Assembly (NCBI RefSeq): GCF_003047105.1
Contig: NZ_CP028475.1
Span: 3,038,001-3,102,000 of the forward strand
Source: Celeribacter baekdonensis
GTDB lineage: Bacteria > Pseudomonadota > Alphaproteobacteria > Rhodobacterales > Rhodobacteraceae
DNA length: 64,000 bases
Direction of reading: 5' to 3'
Within the stretch, counting starts at the first letter, position 1. Each line of letters begins with the position of its first letter. A program made the position numbers and the translations under genes. Below the pieces are notes generated by a model that was not told the origin of the DNA, ran no database searches, and saw only the letters and a program-made list of their open reading frames with translations. This document shows positions 17,600 through 26,747 of this stretch, piece by piece.

Positions 17600-18340
17600 A
17601 TGTCATTTCAAAATTCTGCAACAGCATTTTCCTCAGGTCGTGACGAAGCACCGTTCGCAATTGAGGAACTGTTTTTTTCGCGCACAGATAAGCGCGGTGT
17701 GATCGCGTCCGGGAATGAAGTTTTTCGCCGCATTTCTGAATATTCGTGGCAAGAACTTGTCGGCGCGCCCCATAAAATCATTCGGCATCCCGATATGCCG
17801 AAGGGTGTTTTTTATATCCTGTGGGAGCGGCTTAAAAAAGGTCTGGCGACCGGGGCTTATGTGAAAAACCGCGCCAAAGATGGTCGGTACTATTGGGTCT
17901 ATGCGGTCATCTCGCCCATTGACGGCGGCTACGTGTCTGTGCGGATGAAGCCGTCTTCGAAAGTGTTTGCTCAGGCGCAATCCGTCTATGCCGATATGTT
18001 GAAACGTGAAGCATCTGAAGGGCTTACGCCTGAACAAAGTGCTGAGAAGATTCGCGAAACATTATCCGGGCTCGGGTTTCCGACCTATTCTGCCTTTAGT
18101 TCTTATGCGATTGCGCAAGAAATGGCGGCCAGAGATGCCGCTCTCGACCGTGCCGATGACGGTCGATTGAACAGCATGAAGGACCTTTTGCCGACATTGC
18201 AAAACCTTGAAACAGAACAGCAGAAATTGTTCATGACCTTCGCGAAAATCCGGGGGATTCCTTCAAATATGCGTATTGTTGCGTCGCGTTTGGAGCCGGC
18301 AGGGGGCCGATTTCTGCAATCTCTCAAAACTATAGGTTGA
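17600..18340 (+). CDS. Aer-type PAS domain protein, N-terminal part (probably frameshifted)
   Basis: About 246 aa from ATG 17600; an in-frame TTG at 17549 is less likely. The PAS domain (residues about 20-120) resembles aerotaxis sensors: ITDKRG-like strand, GNEVFRRISEYSWQELVGAPHKIIRHPDMPKGVF and WVYAVISPIDGGY. The frame ends in an unnatural tail at 18338-18340. Adding one G to the five-G run at 18302-18306 joins it in frame to the next ORF, reading EPAGGPISAISQNYRL, a far more natural continuation. So this is most likely the first part of a single protein of about 425 aa. Confidence 0.75.
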   Translation: MSFQNSATAFSSGRDEAPFAIEELFFSRTDKRGVIASGNEVFRRISEYSWQELVGAPHKIIRHPDMPKGVFYILWERLKKGLATGAYVKNRAKDGRYYWVYAVISPIDGGYVSVRMKPSSKVFAQAQSVYADMLKREASEGLTPEQSAEKIRETLSGLGFPTYSAFSSYAIAQEMAARDAALDRADDGRLNSMKDLLPTLQNLETEQQKLFMTFAKIRGIPSNMRIVASRLEPAGGRFLQSLKTIG

Positions 18341-18876
18341 TGTCAGACGAGGTGACCAACCACCTCGGCGGGTTTCGGGTCGAAAATGGCACCCGGAGCA
18401 TGACCGAATCGGTTCTGTCGCGGGTGCATCATGGTATTTTCATGATGGCCGCCGCTCGGCTTCAGCGTGAAGTGAAGATGGTCGCGTCAGAGGCCTTCGT
18501 GACCGGGATAGAGGGTGACGATTTCAAAAATGAAGTGGAGGTGCTCACAACGTTGCTCGACACCTATTCTATCGATTCGGGTTCAGTTCTGGTTTCTGTG
18601 TTCAGCGACGTTACGGCTCTGACGCGCTCTGCGAAGGATCTGCGTCAACTTGTGACGGGGCTCGATTCCATTCGAGTGCTGTGCCGTGTCGAAGCTGGGC
18701 GTCTTGGGGCAAATTCAGTGTCGCTCATGCCTGTGATTGATCAGCTCGACAAGTTCCACATCGAAATTGATGCGACTTTGGAGAGGATCATGCATCTTTC
18801 AGAACGAGTGAAAACACTGGTCGAGGCGTCGATGCCGCGCGTGTTTAATGGGTCTCTGCGCTATCATCATTCGTGA
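18340..18876 (+). CDS. C-terminal part of the split PAS protein
   Basis: 178 codons beginning at an ATG that overlaps the preceding stop (TGATG). The sequence is helical, without a methyl-accepting domain: SMTESVLSRVHHGIFMMAAARLQ, then long helices to the end. It is read as the C-terminal half of the upstream PAS protein separated by a one-base deletion in a G run, though translational coupling of two separate proteins remains possible. Its last 32 bases overlap the 3' end of convergent tlpA. Confidence 0.65.
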   Translation: MSDEVTNHLGGFRVENGTRSMTESVLSRVHHGIFMMAAARLQREVKMVASEAFVTGIEGDDFKNEVEVLTTLLDTYSIDSGSVLVSVFSDVTALTRSAKDLRQLVTGLDSIRVLCRVEAGRLGANSVSLMPVIDQLDKFHIEIDATLERIMHLSERVKTLVEASMPRVFNGSLRYHHS

Positions 18877-19441
18877 GGTCGTATTCCTTCAACAGTTTGG
18901 CCACAATCGCTTGGGCGGAGGGTGAAAACCACTCCGCATCTCCGGTCATGCGTGCGATTTCCTGGCCTTGTGGAGAAATTAAAATCGACACCGGCAGGCC
19001 CAGCACTCCCATGTCGCGTGCCATCGCGCCTTTGGGATCAAGTCGCGGCGTCAGCCCTTTGATCTGAGCGGTTTCAAAGAATTTTTCGATTGCGGGTGTG
19101 GGGTTATGCCCGGTCGCAATGGGCAGAACCACGAACCCTTTGTTGCCAAACTCTGTGGAGAGCGCATCAAGGGCGGGCATTTCTTTGCGACAGGGCGCAC
19201 ACCATGTGGCCCAGAAATTGAGAAGGACAAGTTTGCCCGCATAATCCGTAAACGTTTCTTCATCGCCCTCCATCGTCATGAACGGCAGCGTACTCACCTC
19301 TTTGGGTTCACTGTGAAAGCCCAGTTTTTGTAGGCTTCCATCGCGCAGCTCCATCACGCTTTGCATATCCTGCGCGGTTGCAGGAATTGCACCAAGGCTC
19401 AGGGCCGTATAAAGGGTGGCAGCAATCAGATTTTTCAACAT
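18845..19441 (-). CDS. TlpA-family thiol:disulfide reductase
   Basis: 198 aa with a signal peptide (cleavage near ATAQD) and a thioredoxin fold. WCAPC lies at residues 80-84 and the cis-Pro in LGLPVSIL. It reduces periplasmic disulfides, as TlpA/ResA/CcmG proteins do for cytochrome maturation. It is divergent from argH, with only 12 bases between the two start codons; this limits where each promoter can lie. Confidence 0.92.
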   Translation of the reverse strand: MLKNLIAATLYTALSLGAIPATAQDMQSVMELRDGSLQKLGFHSEPKEVSTLPFMTMEGDEETFTDYAGKLVLLNFWATWCAPCRKEMPALDALSTEFGNKGFVVLPIATGHNPTPAIEKFFETAQIKGLTPRLDPKGAMARDMGVLGLPVSILISPQGQEIARMTGDAEWFSPSAQAIVAKLLKEYDLTNDDSAETH

Positions 19442-19453
19442 GCGGGTGTGTCC

Positions 19454-20845
19454 ATGACCGATAAGAAATCAAACGCGATGTGGGGCGGGCGTTTCGCCGC
19501 CGGACCTGACGCGATTATGGAAGCGATCAATGCGTCCATTGGTTTCGACAAACGACTGGCCTCCCAAGATATCGCGGGTTCGCGCGCCCATGCTTTGATG
19601 CTCGCGCAACAGGGCATCATCACGGATAACGATGCTCAGGCCATTCGGGAAGGCCTTCTCACGGTATTGTCAGAAATCGAAACAGGCGCGTTCGTCTTTT
19701 CCACGGCGCTTGAGGACATTCATATGAATGTCGAATCCCGCCTCAAAGAGATCATCGGTGAACCGGCCGGGCGGTTGCACACGGCGCGCTCGCGTAATGA
19801 TCAGGTGGCCACCGATTTCAAACTGTGGACCCGCGATCAAATGGATGCGGCGGTTTCTGGCCTTGAGGCCTTGATCCGTGCGTTGATGGCGCAGGCCGAA
19901 AAGGGCGCTGATTGGGTCATGCCCGGCTTCACCCATCTGCAAACCGCGCAGCCGGTGACCTGGGGGCATCATATGATGGCCTATGTCGAAATGTTTGGCC
20001 GCGATATGTCCCGGTTCAAAGATGCGCGCGCCCGGATGAACGAAAGCCCGTTGGGCTCTGCCGCCCTTGCGGGAACGGGGTTTCCGATTGATCGCCACAT
20101 GACGGCTGAGGCGCTGGGCTTTGACCGTCCGACCGCCAACTCATTGGATGCCGTGGCCGATCGGGACTTTGGGCTCGAATTTCTGAGCTGTGCGTCGATC
20201 ACGGCCATGCACCTGTCGCGTTTTGCCGAAGAATTGGTGATCTGGTCCTCGGCTCAGTTCCGTTTTGTTGCGCTTTCGGACCGGTTTTCCACAGGATCTT
20301 CGATTATGCCGCAAAAGAAAAACCCTGATGCCGCTGAATTGATCCGCGCCAAGGTGGGGCGGATTTTTGGCGCCAATGTCGCGTTGATGATGGTGATGAA
20401 AGGCCTGCCTTTGGCCTATTCCAAAGACATGCAAGAAGACAAAGAACAGGTGTTCGACGCCGCCGACAACCTCATGTTGGCCCTCGCCGCGATGACCGGA
20501 ATGGTGTCAGATATGAACGCCAACACCGATAATTTGCGCGCTGCGGCGGCTTCTGGCTTCTCCACCGCGACCGATCTTGCCGATTGGTTGGTGCGCGAAG
20601 CGGGCCTGCCGTTTCGCGATGCACACCATGTCACCGGCGCACTGGTGGCGATGGCTGAGAAAAAGGGCTGTGATTTGCCCGATCTGAGCCTGGAGGAGAT
20701 GACATCCGTTCACGAAGCGATCACCGAAGGCGTCTATGACGTGTTAACAGTTGAAAATTCGGTCGCATCTCGCACAAGCTACGGAGGCACGGCGCCCTCG
20801 CAGGTCCGTGCGCAAATTGCGCGTTGGAAAGAGGTGCTTGGATGA
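19454..20845 (+). CDS. argH: Argininosuccinate lyase
   Basis: 463 aa, the usual length. It splits argininosuccinate into arginine and fumarate. The fumarase/lyase signature [11 protein letters not shown] is present with the catalytic Ser loop, and the N-terminus [14 protein letters not shown] is characteristic. Start ATG 19454 was preferred; upstream in-frame starts would run into tlpA. It overlaps the following lipoprotein gene by 4 bases. Confidence 0.97.
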   Translation: MTDKKSNAMWGGRFAAGPDAIMEAINASIGFDKRLASQDIAGSRAHALMLAQQGIITDNDAQAIREGLLTVLSEIETGAFVFSTALEDIHMNVESRLKEIIGEPAGRLHTARSRNDQVATDFKLWTRDQMDAAVSGLEALIRALMAQAEKGADWVMPGFTHLQTAQPVTWGHHMMAYVEMFGRDMSRFKDARARMNESPLGSAALAGTGFPIDRHMTAEALGFDRPTANSLDAVADRDFGLEFLSCASITAMHLSRFAEELVIWSSAQFRFVALSDRFSTGSSIMPQKKNPDAAELIRAKVGRIFGANVALMMVMKGLPLAYSKDMQEDKEQVFDAADNLMLALAAMTGMVSDMNANTDNLRAAAASGFSTATDLADWLVREAGLPFRDAHHVTGALVAMAEKKGCDLPDLSLEEMTSVHEAITEGVYDVLTVENSVASRTSYGGTAPSQVRAQIARWKEVLG

Positions 20846-21006
20846 TCCGTTTTATATCTGCTGTGGCGATGATCGGCCTTGTGGGCTGTGGTGTGAATGG
20901 CGATCCCGTCAAGCCGGAGGTGGGTGTGTCCACCACCGTGGGCGTGAATTCCAAACGCGGAAGTTACACCGACACGTCGGTTAACATTCACATTCCGCTG
21001 AACTGA
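20842..21006 (+). CDS. Small lipoprotein between argH and lysA
   Basis: 54 aa; the ATG overlaps the argH stop (ATGA). A short hydrophobic signal ends in the lipobox LVGC, so the mature part of about 40 residues is probably a lipid-anchored peptide rich in beta-prone residues. Function unknown. It sits in an argH-lipoprotein-lysA run in one direction. Confidence 0.8.
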   Translation: MIRFISAVAMIGLVGCGVNGDPVKPEVGVSTTVGVNSKRGSYTDTSVNIHIPLN

Positions 21007-21043
21007 CTGAGGGCCCTCAGGCCCGGCATCTGAAAGACCCCCT

Positions 21044-22307
21044 ATGGATCATTTCCTTTATCGAGACGGTGTGTTGTACGCCGAAGACGTGCCTGTGTCC
21101 GACATCGCGGCACAGGTCGGCACGCCGTTTTATGTCTATTCCACCGCCACATTGACACGCCATTTTAAGCTGTTCGACGAGGCCTTGGGGGGATGGATCA
21201 CCTGATCTGTTTCGCGATGAAATCGAACTCTAATCTTGCCGTGCTCAAACTCATGGGCGAGTTGGGGGCGGGGATCGACGTGGTCTCCATCGGGGAATAC
21301 CTCAAGGCCAAAGCAGCAGGTCTGCCGGGGGATCGGATTGTGTTTTCCGGGGTCGGCAAAACCCGCGACGAAATGCGTCAGGCGCTGATCGGGGCATCCG
21401 TCAATTTAACGTCGAAAGCGAACCCGAGCTTGAGGCGCTCAATGAGGTGGCGATGTCTTTGGGCGTCAAAGCCCCGATTGCCCTGCGGGTGAACCCGGAT
21501 GTGGACGCCAAAACCCATGCGAAAATCGCCACGGGGAAATCCGAAAACAAATTCGGCATTCCGATTGCCACCTGCCGCGATGTCTATGCCCGCGCAGGCC
21601 AAATGGACGGCATCGACGTGGTTGGCATTGACGTTCATATCGGCTCGCAATTGACCGAACTTGCGCCGTTTGAATTGGCCTTCACGAAGGTGGCGGAATT
21701 GACCGAAGCCCTGCGCGCCGATGGTCACAACATCCGCCGGCTTGATCTTGGCGGTGGTCTGGGTATTCCCTACGAGCGCTCAAATGAGGCCCCGCCGCTG
21801 CCAGTGGAATATGGTGATGTGATCCGCAACACCGTGGGCCATCTGGGCTGTGAGATCGAGATTGAGCCGGGGCGGCTGATTTCCGGCAATGCCGGGATTT
21901 TGGTGTCCTCGCTGATCTATCTCAAACATGGCGAAGGCCGTGATTTTCTTATCCTCGATGCGGCGATGAACGATCTTGTGCGCCCGTCGATGTATGACGC
22001 CCATCATGACATCATTCCGGTGATTGAACCCGGTGCAGGTGTGGAACAATTGCCCTATGACATTGTTGGTCCGGTGTGCGAAACTGGCGATACCTTTGCA
22101 AAGGCGCGCAACATGCCGCTTTTGGCGGAGGGGGATTTGGTCGCTTTCCGTTCGGCAGGCGCTTATGGCGCGGTGATGGCGTCGGAATATAATTCCCGCC
22201 CGCTCATTCCCGAGGTTTTGGTGAAAGACGATCAATTCGCTGTCATCCGCCCGCGTCCGAGCTTTGAAGAGATGATAAATCGCGATACCATTCCTCAATG
22301 GCTTTGA
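21044..22307 (+). pseudogene. lysA: Diaminopimelate decarboxylase, two frameshifts
   Basis: LysA makes L-lysine from meso-diaminopimelate with PLP. The gene is complete in content but read in three frames: 21044 to about 21192, then to about 21407, then to 22307. One missing base in the six-G run 21187-21192 and one in the T run 21405-21407 explain it; restoring both gives one protein of about 421 aa, the normal size. The PLP Lys (CFAMKSNSN), the Gly-rich loop (LDLGGGLGIPY), EPGR and the late YGAVMASEYNSRP are all intact. Because the gene is normally essential and the breaks are in homopolymers, sequencing error is more likely than true decay. Confidence 0.85.
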
Positions 22308-22355
22308 CATCCGCGCGATCCAGCGCGGCAAAACGGGCTGGATCGGGCGAGCGGC

Positions 22356-24911
22356 ATGGGATTTGATCAAGAAAAACGGACCCTTGAACTGAACGGGCCA
22401 TTGGCGCGTCGGGTGCGTTTGGCTTTGACTGTCACGGCTGCCGGGCTTTGGCTTGAACGCATTGGACAGGCCTTTTGGCCGTTTTTCTCAATCTTGGTTG
22501 GGTTTTGTGGGGTTGCCCTTTTAGGTCTGCATGATCTTTTGCCCGCCTTGGCGCGTACTCTCGTTTTGGCTGGGGTCGCCATGGCGCTTGTTGCCAGTTT
22601 CGGCGTAGGGCTCTGGCAGTTCCGCCGTCCCGCGCCGCATGCGGCTTTGGCGCGGGTGGATGCAACCTTGCCGGGCCAGCCGTTGCAGGCGCTCACCGAT
22701 ACGCCTCTGATCGGCGGGGATGATCCAGCATCAAACAGCCTTTGGACGGCCCACCGCGCCCGTATGTTGATACGTCTCAACAGTATACGCGCTGTCGGTC
22801 CAACCCTGCGTCTGTCTGCCGCCGACCCCTATGCTTTGCGTCTGATGGCGCTCACGGTGCTTGGCATGGGAGGGCTGTTTGGCTCGCTTGAACAGGCTCG
22901 CACGACCACCGATTTGGGCAGTTCCGGGCCTGATATTGCCGCTGGGCCAAATTGGGAAGGCTGGGTGCAGCCTCCGGCCTACTCGGGAAAGCCGACGCTG
23001 TATCTGGGGGATTTGAAAGACGAGTTTGACGTTCCAAAAGGTTCCACTGTAACCGTGCGCTTTTATGGTGAGGCGGGGGTTTTGACTCTGTCCGAAACCG
23101 TATCTGGCGAGCCGATCATGGGCACAAATGCCGCGCCGGATTTTGCCGTGCGCCAACCGGGTGAGATCGAAATTGACGGGCCAACGGGGCGTCTATGGGA
23201 TGTGGCGTTGCAGCCGGATGCAGCCCCCACGGCCGAATTGATTGGCGCGATGACCCGCGCGCCCGCGGGCGAGACCCGGCAAAATTTCCGCCTCACCGAT
23301 GATTTCGGGGTGACGCGCGCGGTGCTGACGATCACGCGCGACCCGGAGGCGGTGGAAAAACGCTATGGCTATGTTTTGCCACCCGAAGATCGCCCGGCGC
23401 TTGAGGTCTCAGTGCCGCTGCCGCAGATCGGGGATCGCCGCGAGATCGAAGGCATGATTGGTGAAAACCTGGCTCAACACCCGTTTGCGGGCTTGCCGGT
23501 TCAGATTTCTCTCACGGCGTGGGATGAGGCCGGGCAGGCCAGCGAGGAGGCAATCGGCGAGGCCATCCTGCCGACGCGACGGTTCTTTGATCCGCTGGCG
23601 GCAGCTTTGATTGATGTCCGCCAAGAGCTGTTGTGGAACCGCGAAAACGCCGCGCGCGCCGCCCAAGTGATCCGTGCGGTCACCGTCGATCCGACGCAAC
23701 TGTTCGATGATATGCGCCATTATTTCCGCCTGCGCGAGGTGGTCGGTGTGATCGAGGGGCGCGAGGGCACGCTGAGCGATGCGCAGCTGACGGATGTGGC
23801 GGGCGCGCTTTGGGAGATCGCGCTTTTGCTCGAAGACGGCCAGTTGAAAGACGCGCTTGAGCGGCTGCATCGAGCCCAGGAGCGGTTGAGCCAAGCGATG
23901 CGGGACGGGGCGACGCCTGAGGAAATCCAAAAGTTGATGCAGGAGCTGCGCGAGGCGACCCGCGATTATATGCAGCAATTGGCCGAGCAGCAGGGCGAGC
24001 AAGGCGACGGCACCGACATGCCCGATCAAGGTCAACAGGACGGTCAGAAAATCACCGGCGATCAGTTGCAACAATTGATGGATCGCATTCAGGAATTGAT
24101 GGAGCAGGGCCGAATGGCTGAGGCGCAGCAGCTTTTGGACATGCTGGCCGAAATGCTTGAAAACATGCGCGTCACTCAAAGCGAAGGGCAGGGCCAAGGC
24201 GGCGAGGGCATGCAAGGCTTGCAAGACATGCTGCGCGACCAACAACAGCTCAATGACGATACGTTTTCCGACTTGCAGGAACAGTTCGGTGGCGGTCAGC
24301 CGCGGGGAGAGCGGGGGGAACAAGGGGATCAAGGCGAAGGTCAGCCGCAGGGCGAGCAGCCCCAGACGGGCGAAGGTCAGGATGGCAAAGGGCAGGGCAC
24401 GGAGCCGAATGGTCAATCCCTGGCCGAGCGCCAGCAGGCTTTGCGTGATCAATTGGCGCGTCAACGCCAGTCACTGAATGGTGCAGATGGTGGCGACGAA
24501 GAGGGGCTTGGCGGCGCTTTGGATCGGGCGGATCGGGCGATGGATGAGGCCGAAGAGGCGCTTGGCCAAAACGATTTGTCCGGCGCGCTCGACAGTCAGG
24601 CCGAAGCGATGGAAGCCCTGCGCGAAGGGATGCGCCAGCTTGGTGACCAACAGGCGCAATCCCAGCAGGAGCAAGAGGGCCAGCAAGGCGAAGCGGGTGG
24701 GCAATCCGGCAGTGATCCAATGCGGCGTGATCCGCTTGGGCGCGCGGCTGGGGACACTGGCCGGTTTGGCTCAGACGAGCAACTTTATGAGGGCGAAGAC
24801 GTGTATCGCCGGGCGGAGGAACTCACCGATGAAATTCGCCGCCGCTCCGCCGAACAAGATCGGCCAGAAGACGAGCGCGACTATTTAAACCGCCTTTTGG
24901 ATCGGTTTTGA
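22356..24911 (+). CDS. TIGR02302-family membrane protein with Gln-rich tail
   Basis: 851 aa. Two transmembrane helices near residues 35-90 and another near 165-185 are followed by a soluble beta-rich middle and a very long low-complexity segment (from about 520) rich in Gln, Gly, Glu and Asp, with repeated QGEQ/GQ motifs. It ends DYLNRLLDRF. This architecture is that of the alphaproteobacterial TIGR02302 (DUF4175) family, whose function is not known. It follows lysA in the same direction and converges on the zinc-ribbon gene. Confidence 0.88.
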   Translation: MGFDQEKRTLELNGPLARRVRLALTVTAAGLWLERIGQAFWPFFSILVGFCGVALLGLHDLLPALARTLVLAGVAMALVASFGVGLWQFRRPAPHAALARVDATLPGQPLQALTDTPLIGGDDPASNSLWTAHRARMLIRLNSIRAVGPTLRLSAADPYALRLMALTVLGMGGLFGSLEQARTTTDLGSSGPDIAAGPNWEGWVQPPAYSGKPTLYLGDLKDEFDVPKGSTVTVRFYGEAGVLTLSETVSGEPIMGTNAAPDFAVRQPGEIEIDGPTGRLWDVALQPDAAPTAELIGAMTRAPAGETRQNFRLTDDFGVTRAVLTITRDPEAVEKRYGYVLPPEDRPALEVSVPLPQIGDRREIEGMIGENLAQHPFAGLPVQISLTAWDEAGQASEEAIGEAILPTRRFFDPLAAALIDVRQELLWNRENAARAAQVIRAVTVDPTQLFDDMRHYFRLREVVGVIEGREGTLSDAQLTDVAGALWEIALLLEDGQLKDALERLHRAQERLSQAMRDGATPEEIQKLMQELREATRDYMQQLAEQQGEQGDGTDMPDQGQQDGQKITGDQLQQLMDRIQELMEQGRMAEAQQLLDMLAEMLENMRVTQSEGQGQGGEGMQGLQDMLRDQQQLNDDTFSDLQEQFGGGQPRGERGEQGDQGEGQPQGEQPQTGEGQDGKGQGTEPNGQSLAERQQALRDQLARQRQSLNGADGGDEEGLGGALDRADRAMDEAEEALGQNDLSGALDSQAEAMEALREGMRQLGDQQAQSQQEQEGQQGEAGGQSGSDPMRRDPLGRAAGDTGRFGSDEQLYEGEDVYRRAEELTDEIRRRSAEQDRPEDERDYLNRLLDRF

Positions 24912-24932
24912 GCGCAGGGGCGTTGATCTCAC

Positions 24933-25919
24933 TCAGCTGTTGAGTTGGCTCAACAGCGCGTTGAGGCGGGCACTTGCCGCCGACATGGCGCGATCCATCC
25001 AGGCGCGGAACCCGTTTGCCACCGTGACATAGGCGTCCATAACGCCCGCGAGTGAGGGGACCTTTTGCGCGATCAGCGGCGCAAAGAGATACAGCCCGAC
25101 CAAGACCACGGTGAGCAGCACCAAAAGCCCAAAGCCGGTGCGGAAGCTGGAGCGTTCGGCGCGGGCGCGACGGGTGTCTTCGTCGGGCACCGTGCCGTCG
25201 TCGTCTCGGTCAGATGCGGCGCTGAGGGTGGAGTTGATTTCTTCGATGTCGGGCAACAGATCGCGGCGCTTGCCGGTGACTGCGGCGGCACTCCCGGCAA
25301 TGATCCCCGAATCCGCCGGATCAAGCCCGCGCAACCGCGCCATACGGTCGCGAAGGCTCTTTTTGGCGGCGTCTTGGGATGGCTCTTCCAGTCCCAAATC
25401 AGGCTGGGATTCAAGCGGATCACTTTCCGGGCGGCGCATGGTTTGGTCAAACTCGACCTCGGCGCGCAGGATGTCACGCACGCTGTCCTTGAGCACAGAG
25501 CTGCGCCGGGCCTCGTCGATCGGCGTGTCCTCGTCTGCGGCATCGGTGTCATCCGCACCATCGTCAATGTCCGCTTCCGCTTCCGCTTTCACGTCGGGTT
25601 CGGGCGTGATCTCTGGTGCAGGCGCGGCTTTCGGTTCGGCTTCCGGTGATGGCTCTGCTTCGATGTCGGGCTCAGGCTCCGTGTCAAAATGGGGCGTCTC
25701 GGGGCCGGGGGCGTCCGGTGTGGCACCGAAATCGCCTTGCTCCGTCGCCTCTTCGGGCACCTCGTACCCGAGCTCTTCCGCCAGATCATTGTCTTTATGT
25801 GCGGGTTGTTGAAACCAAGTGTGACCACAGTTTGAACATTGAACATCCCGCCCCGTGTCGGGAATGACACGTGCGTCAACTTCGTATTGCGCTCCGCAAT
25901 TGGGACAAATAAGCCGCAT
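24933..25919 (-). CDS. MJ0042-type zinc-ribbon membrane protein
   Basis: 328 aa. The N-terminus MRLICPNCGAQYEVD...VQCSNCGHTWFQ is a four-Cys zinc ribbon. A long acidic Glu/Asp/Pro/Ala linker (residues about 55-150) follows, then a transmembrane helix near residue 260 (FGLLVLLTVVLVGLYLF). The start at 25919 follows AGGGGA; the frame stays open upstream but would overlap ftsE. Family function is unknown. It is divergent from ftsEX. Confidence 0.85.
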   Translation of the reverse strand: MRLICPNCGAQYEVDARVIPDTGRDVQCSNCGHTWFQQPAHKDNDLAEELGYEVPEEATEQGDFGATPDAPGPETPHFDTEPEPDIEAEPSPEAEPKAAPAPEITPEPDVKAEAEADIDDGADDTDAADEDTPIDEARRSSVLKDSVRDILRAEVEFDQTMRRPESDPLESQPDLGLEEPSQDAAKKSLRDRMARLRGLDPADSGIIAGSAAAVTGKRRDLLPDIEEINSTLSAASDRDDDGTVPDEDTRRARAERSSFRTGFGLLVLLTVVLVGLYLFAPLIAQKVPSLAGVMDAYVTVANGFRAWMDRAMSAASARLNALLSQLNS

Positions 25920-26046
25920 TTTTTCCCCTGCCACAGCAAAATCCGTGCTTAGCACGCTTTCTTTGACGGAATTGTTAACGTCCCAAGTCAGATTGTCCAT
26001 GTTTTTGCGACAGTTGCATTGAAAGCTTTTGACCAGTGAGGCAAAA

Positions 26047-26058
26047 CTGTCGCGACAG
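26047..26058. promoter_or_regulatory. 12-bp perfect palindrome upstream of ftsE
   Basis: CTGTCGCGACAG lies 17 bases before the ftsE start; half of it (GCGACAG) recurs at about 26007. It is a possible operator for the divergent zinc-ribbon/ftsEX pair. Confidence 0.3.
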
Positions 26059-26075
26059 AGAACAGGGGTTTGGGT

Positions 26076-26747
26076 GTGATCGAGTTTCATGATGCTGGCT
26101 ACGGCTACGGGGGGCGAGAGCTTCTCACGGAGATGACGCTCTCTCTTGCGCCGGGCTCCTTTCACTTTTTAACCGGCCCTTCGGGGACGGGAAAAACCAC
26201 GTTTCTTAAACTGTGCTACCGCGAGCTTCAGGCGACGGCAGGGCGGGTTTCGATCCTGGGGCAGGACACCCGCGATATGGGCCGTGACGAGGTGGCTCAA
26301 CTCAGGCGCAAGATCGGTGTGGTGCATCAGGACTGTCAATTTCTGGATCATTTGAGCTTGGCCGAAAACGTGGCCCTGCCTTTGACCGTGGCCGATCGAC
26401 CGCGCGACGATCAGGATTTGGTGGATCTTTTGGCTTGGGTCGGATTGAGCGAACAGATCAAAGCCAAGCCGCCAGAACTGTCGGGCGGCGAACGTCAACG
26501 CGCCGCTTTGGCGCGGGCCGTGATCATGTCCCCCGATGTGATTTTGGCCGATGAACCGACCGGCAATGTCGATTGGGAGATGTCTTTGCGGCTGTTGCAA
26601 TTGTTGGTCGAACTCAATCGAATGGGCAAAACCGTGGTGATTGCGACCCATGACATGCATTTGATCAGGCAAGCGAAATCGCAGGTGCAAGCGCGCGTGT
26701 TGCGGATTTCCAATCGCCGTATCCAACAGGCGGGGGTGGATCTATGA
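26076..26747 (+). CDS. ftsE: Cell division ATP-binding protein FtsE
   Basis: 223 aa ABC ATPase. Walker A GPSGTGKTT, signature LSGGERQRAALARA, Walker B VILADEPTGNVD and the switch THD are intact. With FtsX it forms the divisome complex that activates peptidoglycan hydrolases. The GTG at 26076 was chosen (AGGGGT six bases ahead); a TTG at 26070 is the alternative. It overlaps ftsX by 4 bases. Confidence 0.94.
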   Translation: MIEFHDAGYGYGGRELLTEMTLSLAPGSFHFLTGPSGTGKTTFLKLCYRELQATAGRVSILGQDTRDMGRDEVAQLRRKIGVVHQDCQFLDHLSLAENVALPLTVADRPRDDQDLVDLLAWVGLSEQIKAKPPELSGGERQRAALARAVIMSPDVILADEPTGNVDWEMSLRLLQLLVELNRMGKTVVIATHDMHLIRQAKSQVQARVLRISNRRIQQAGVDL

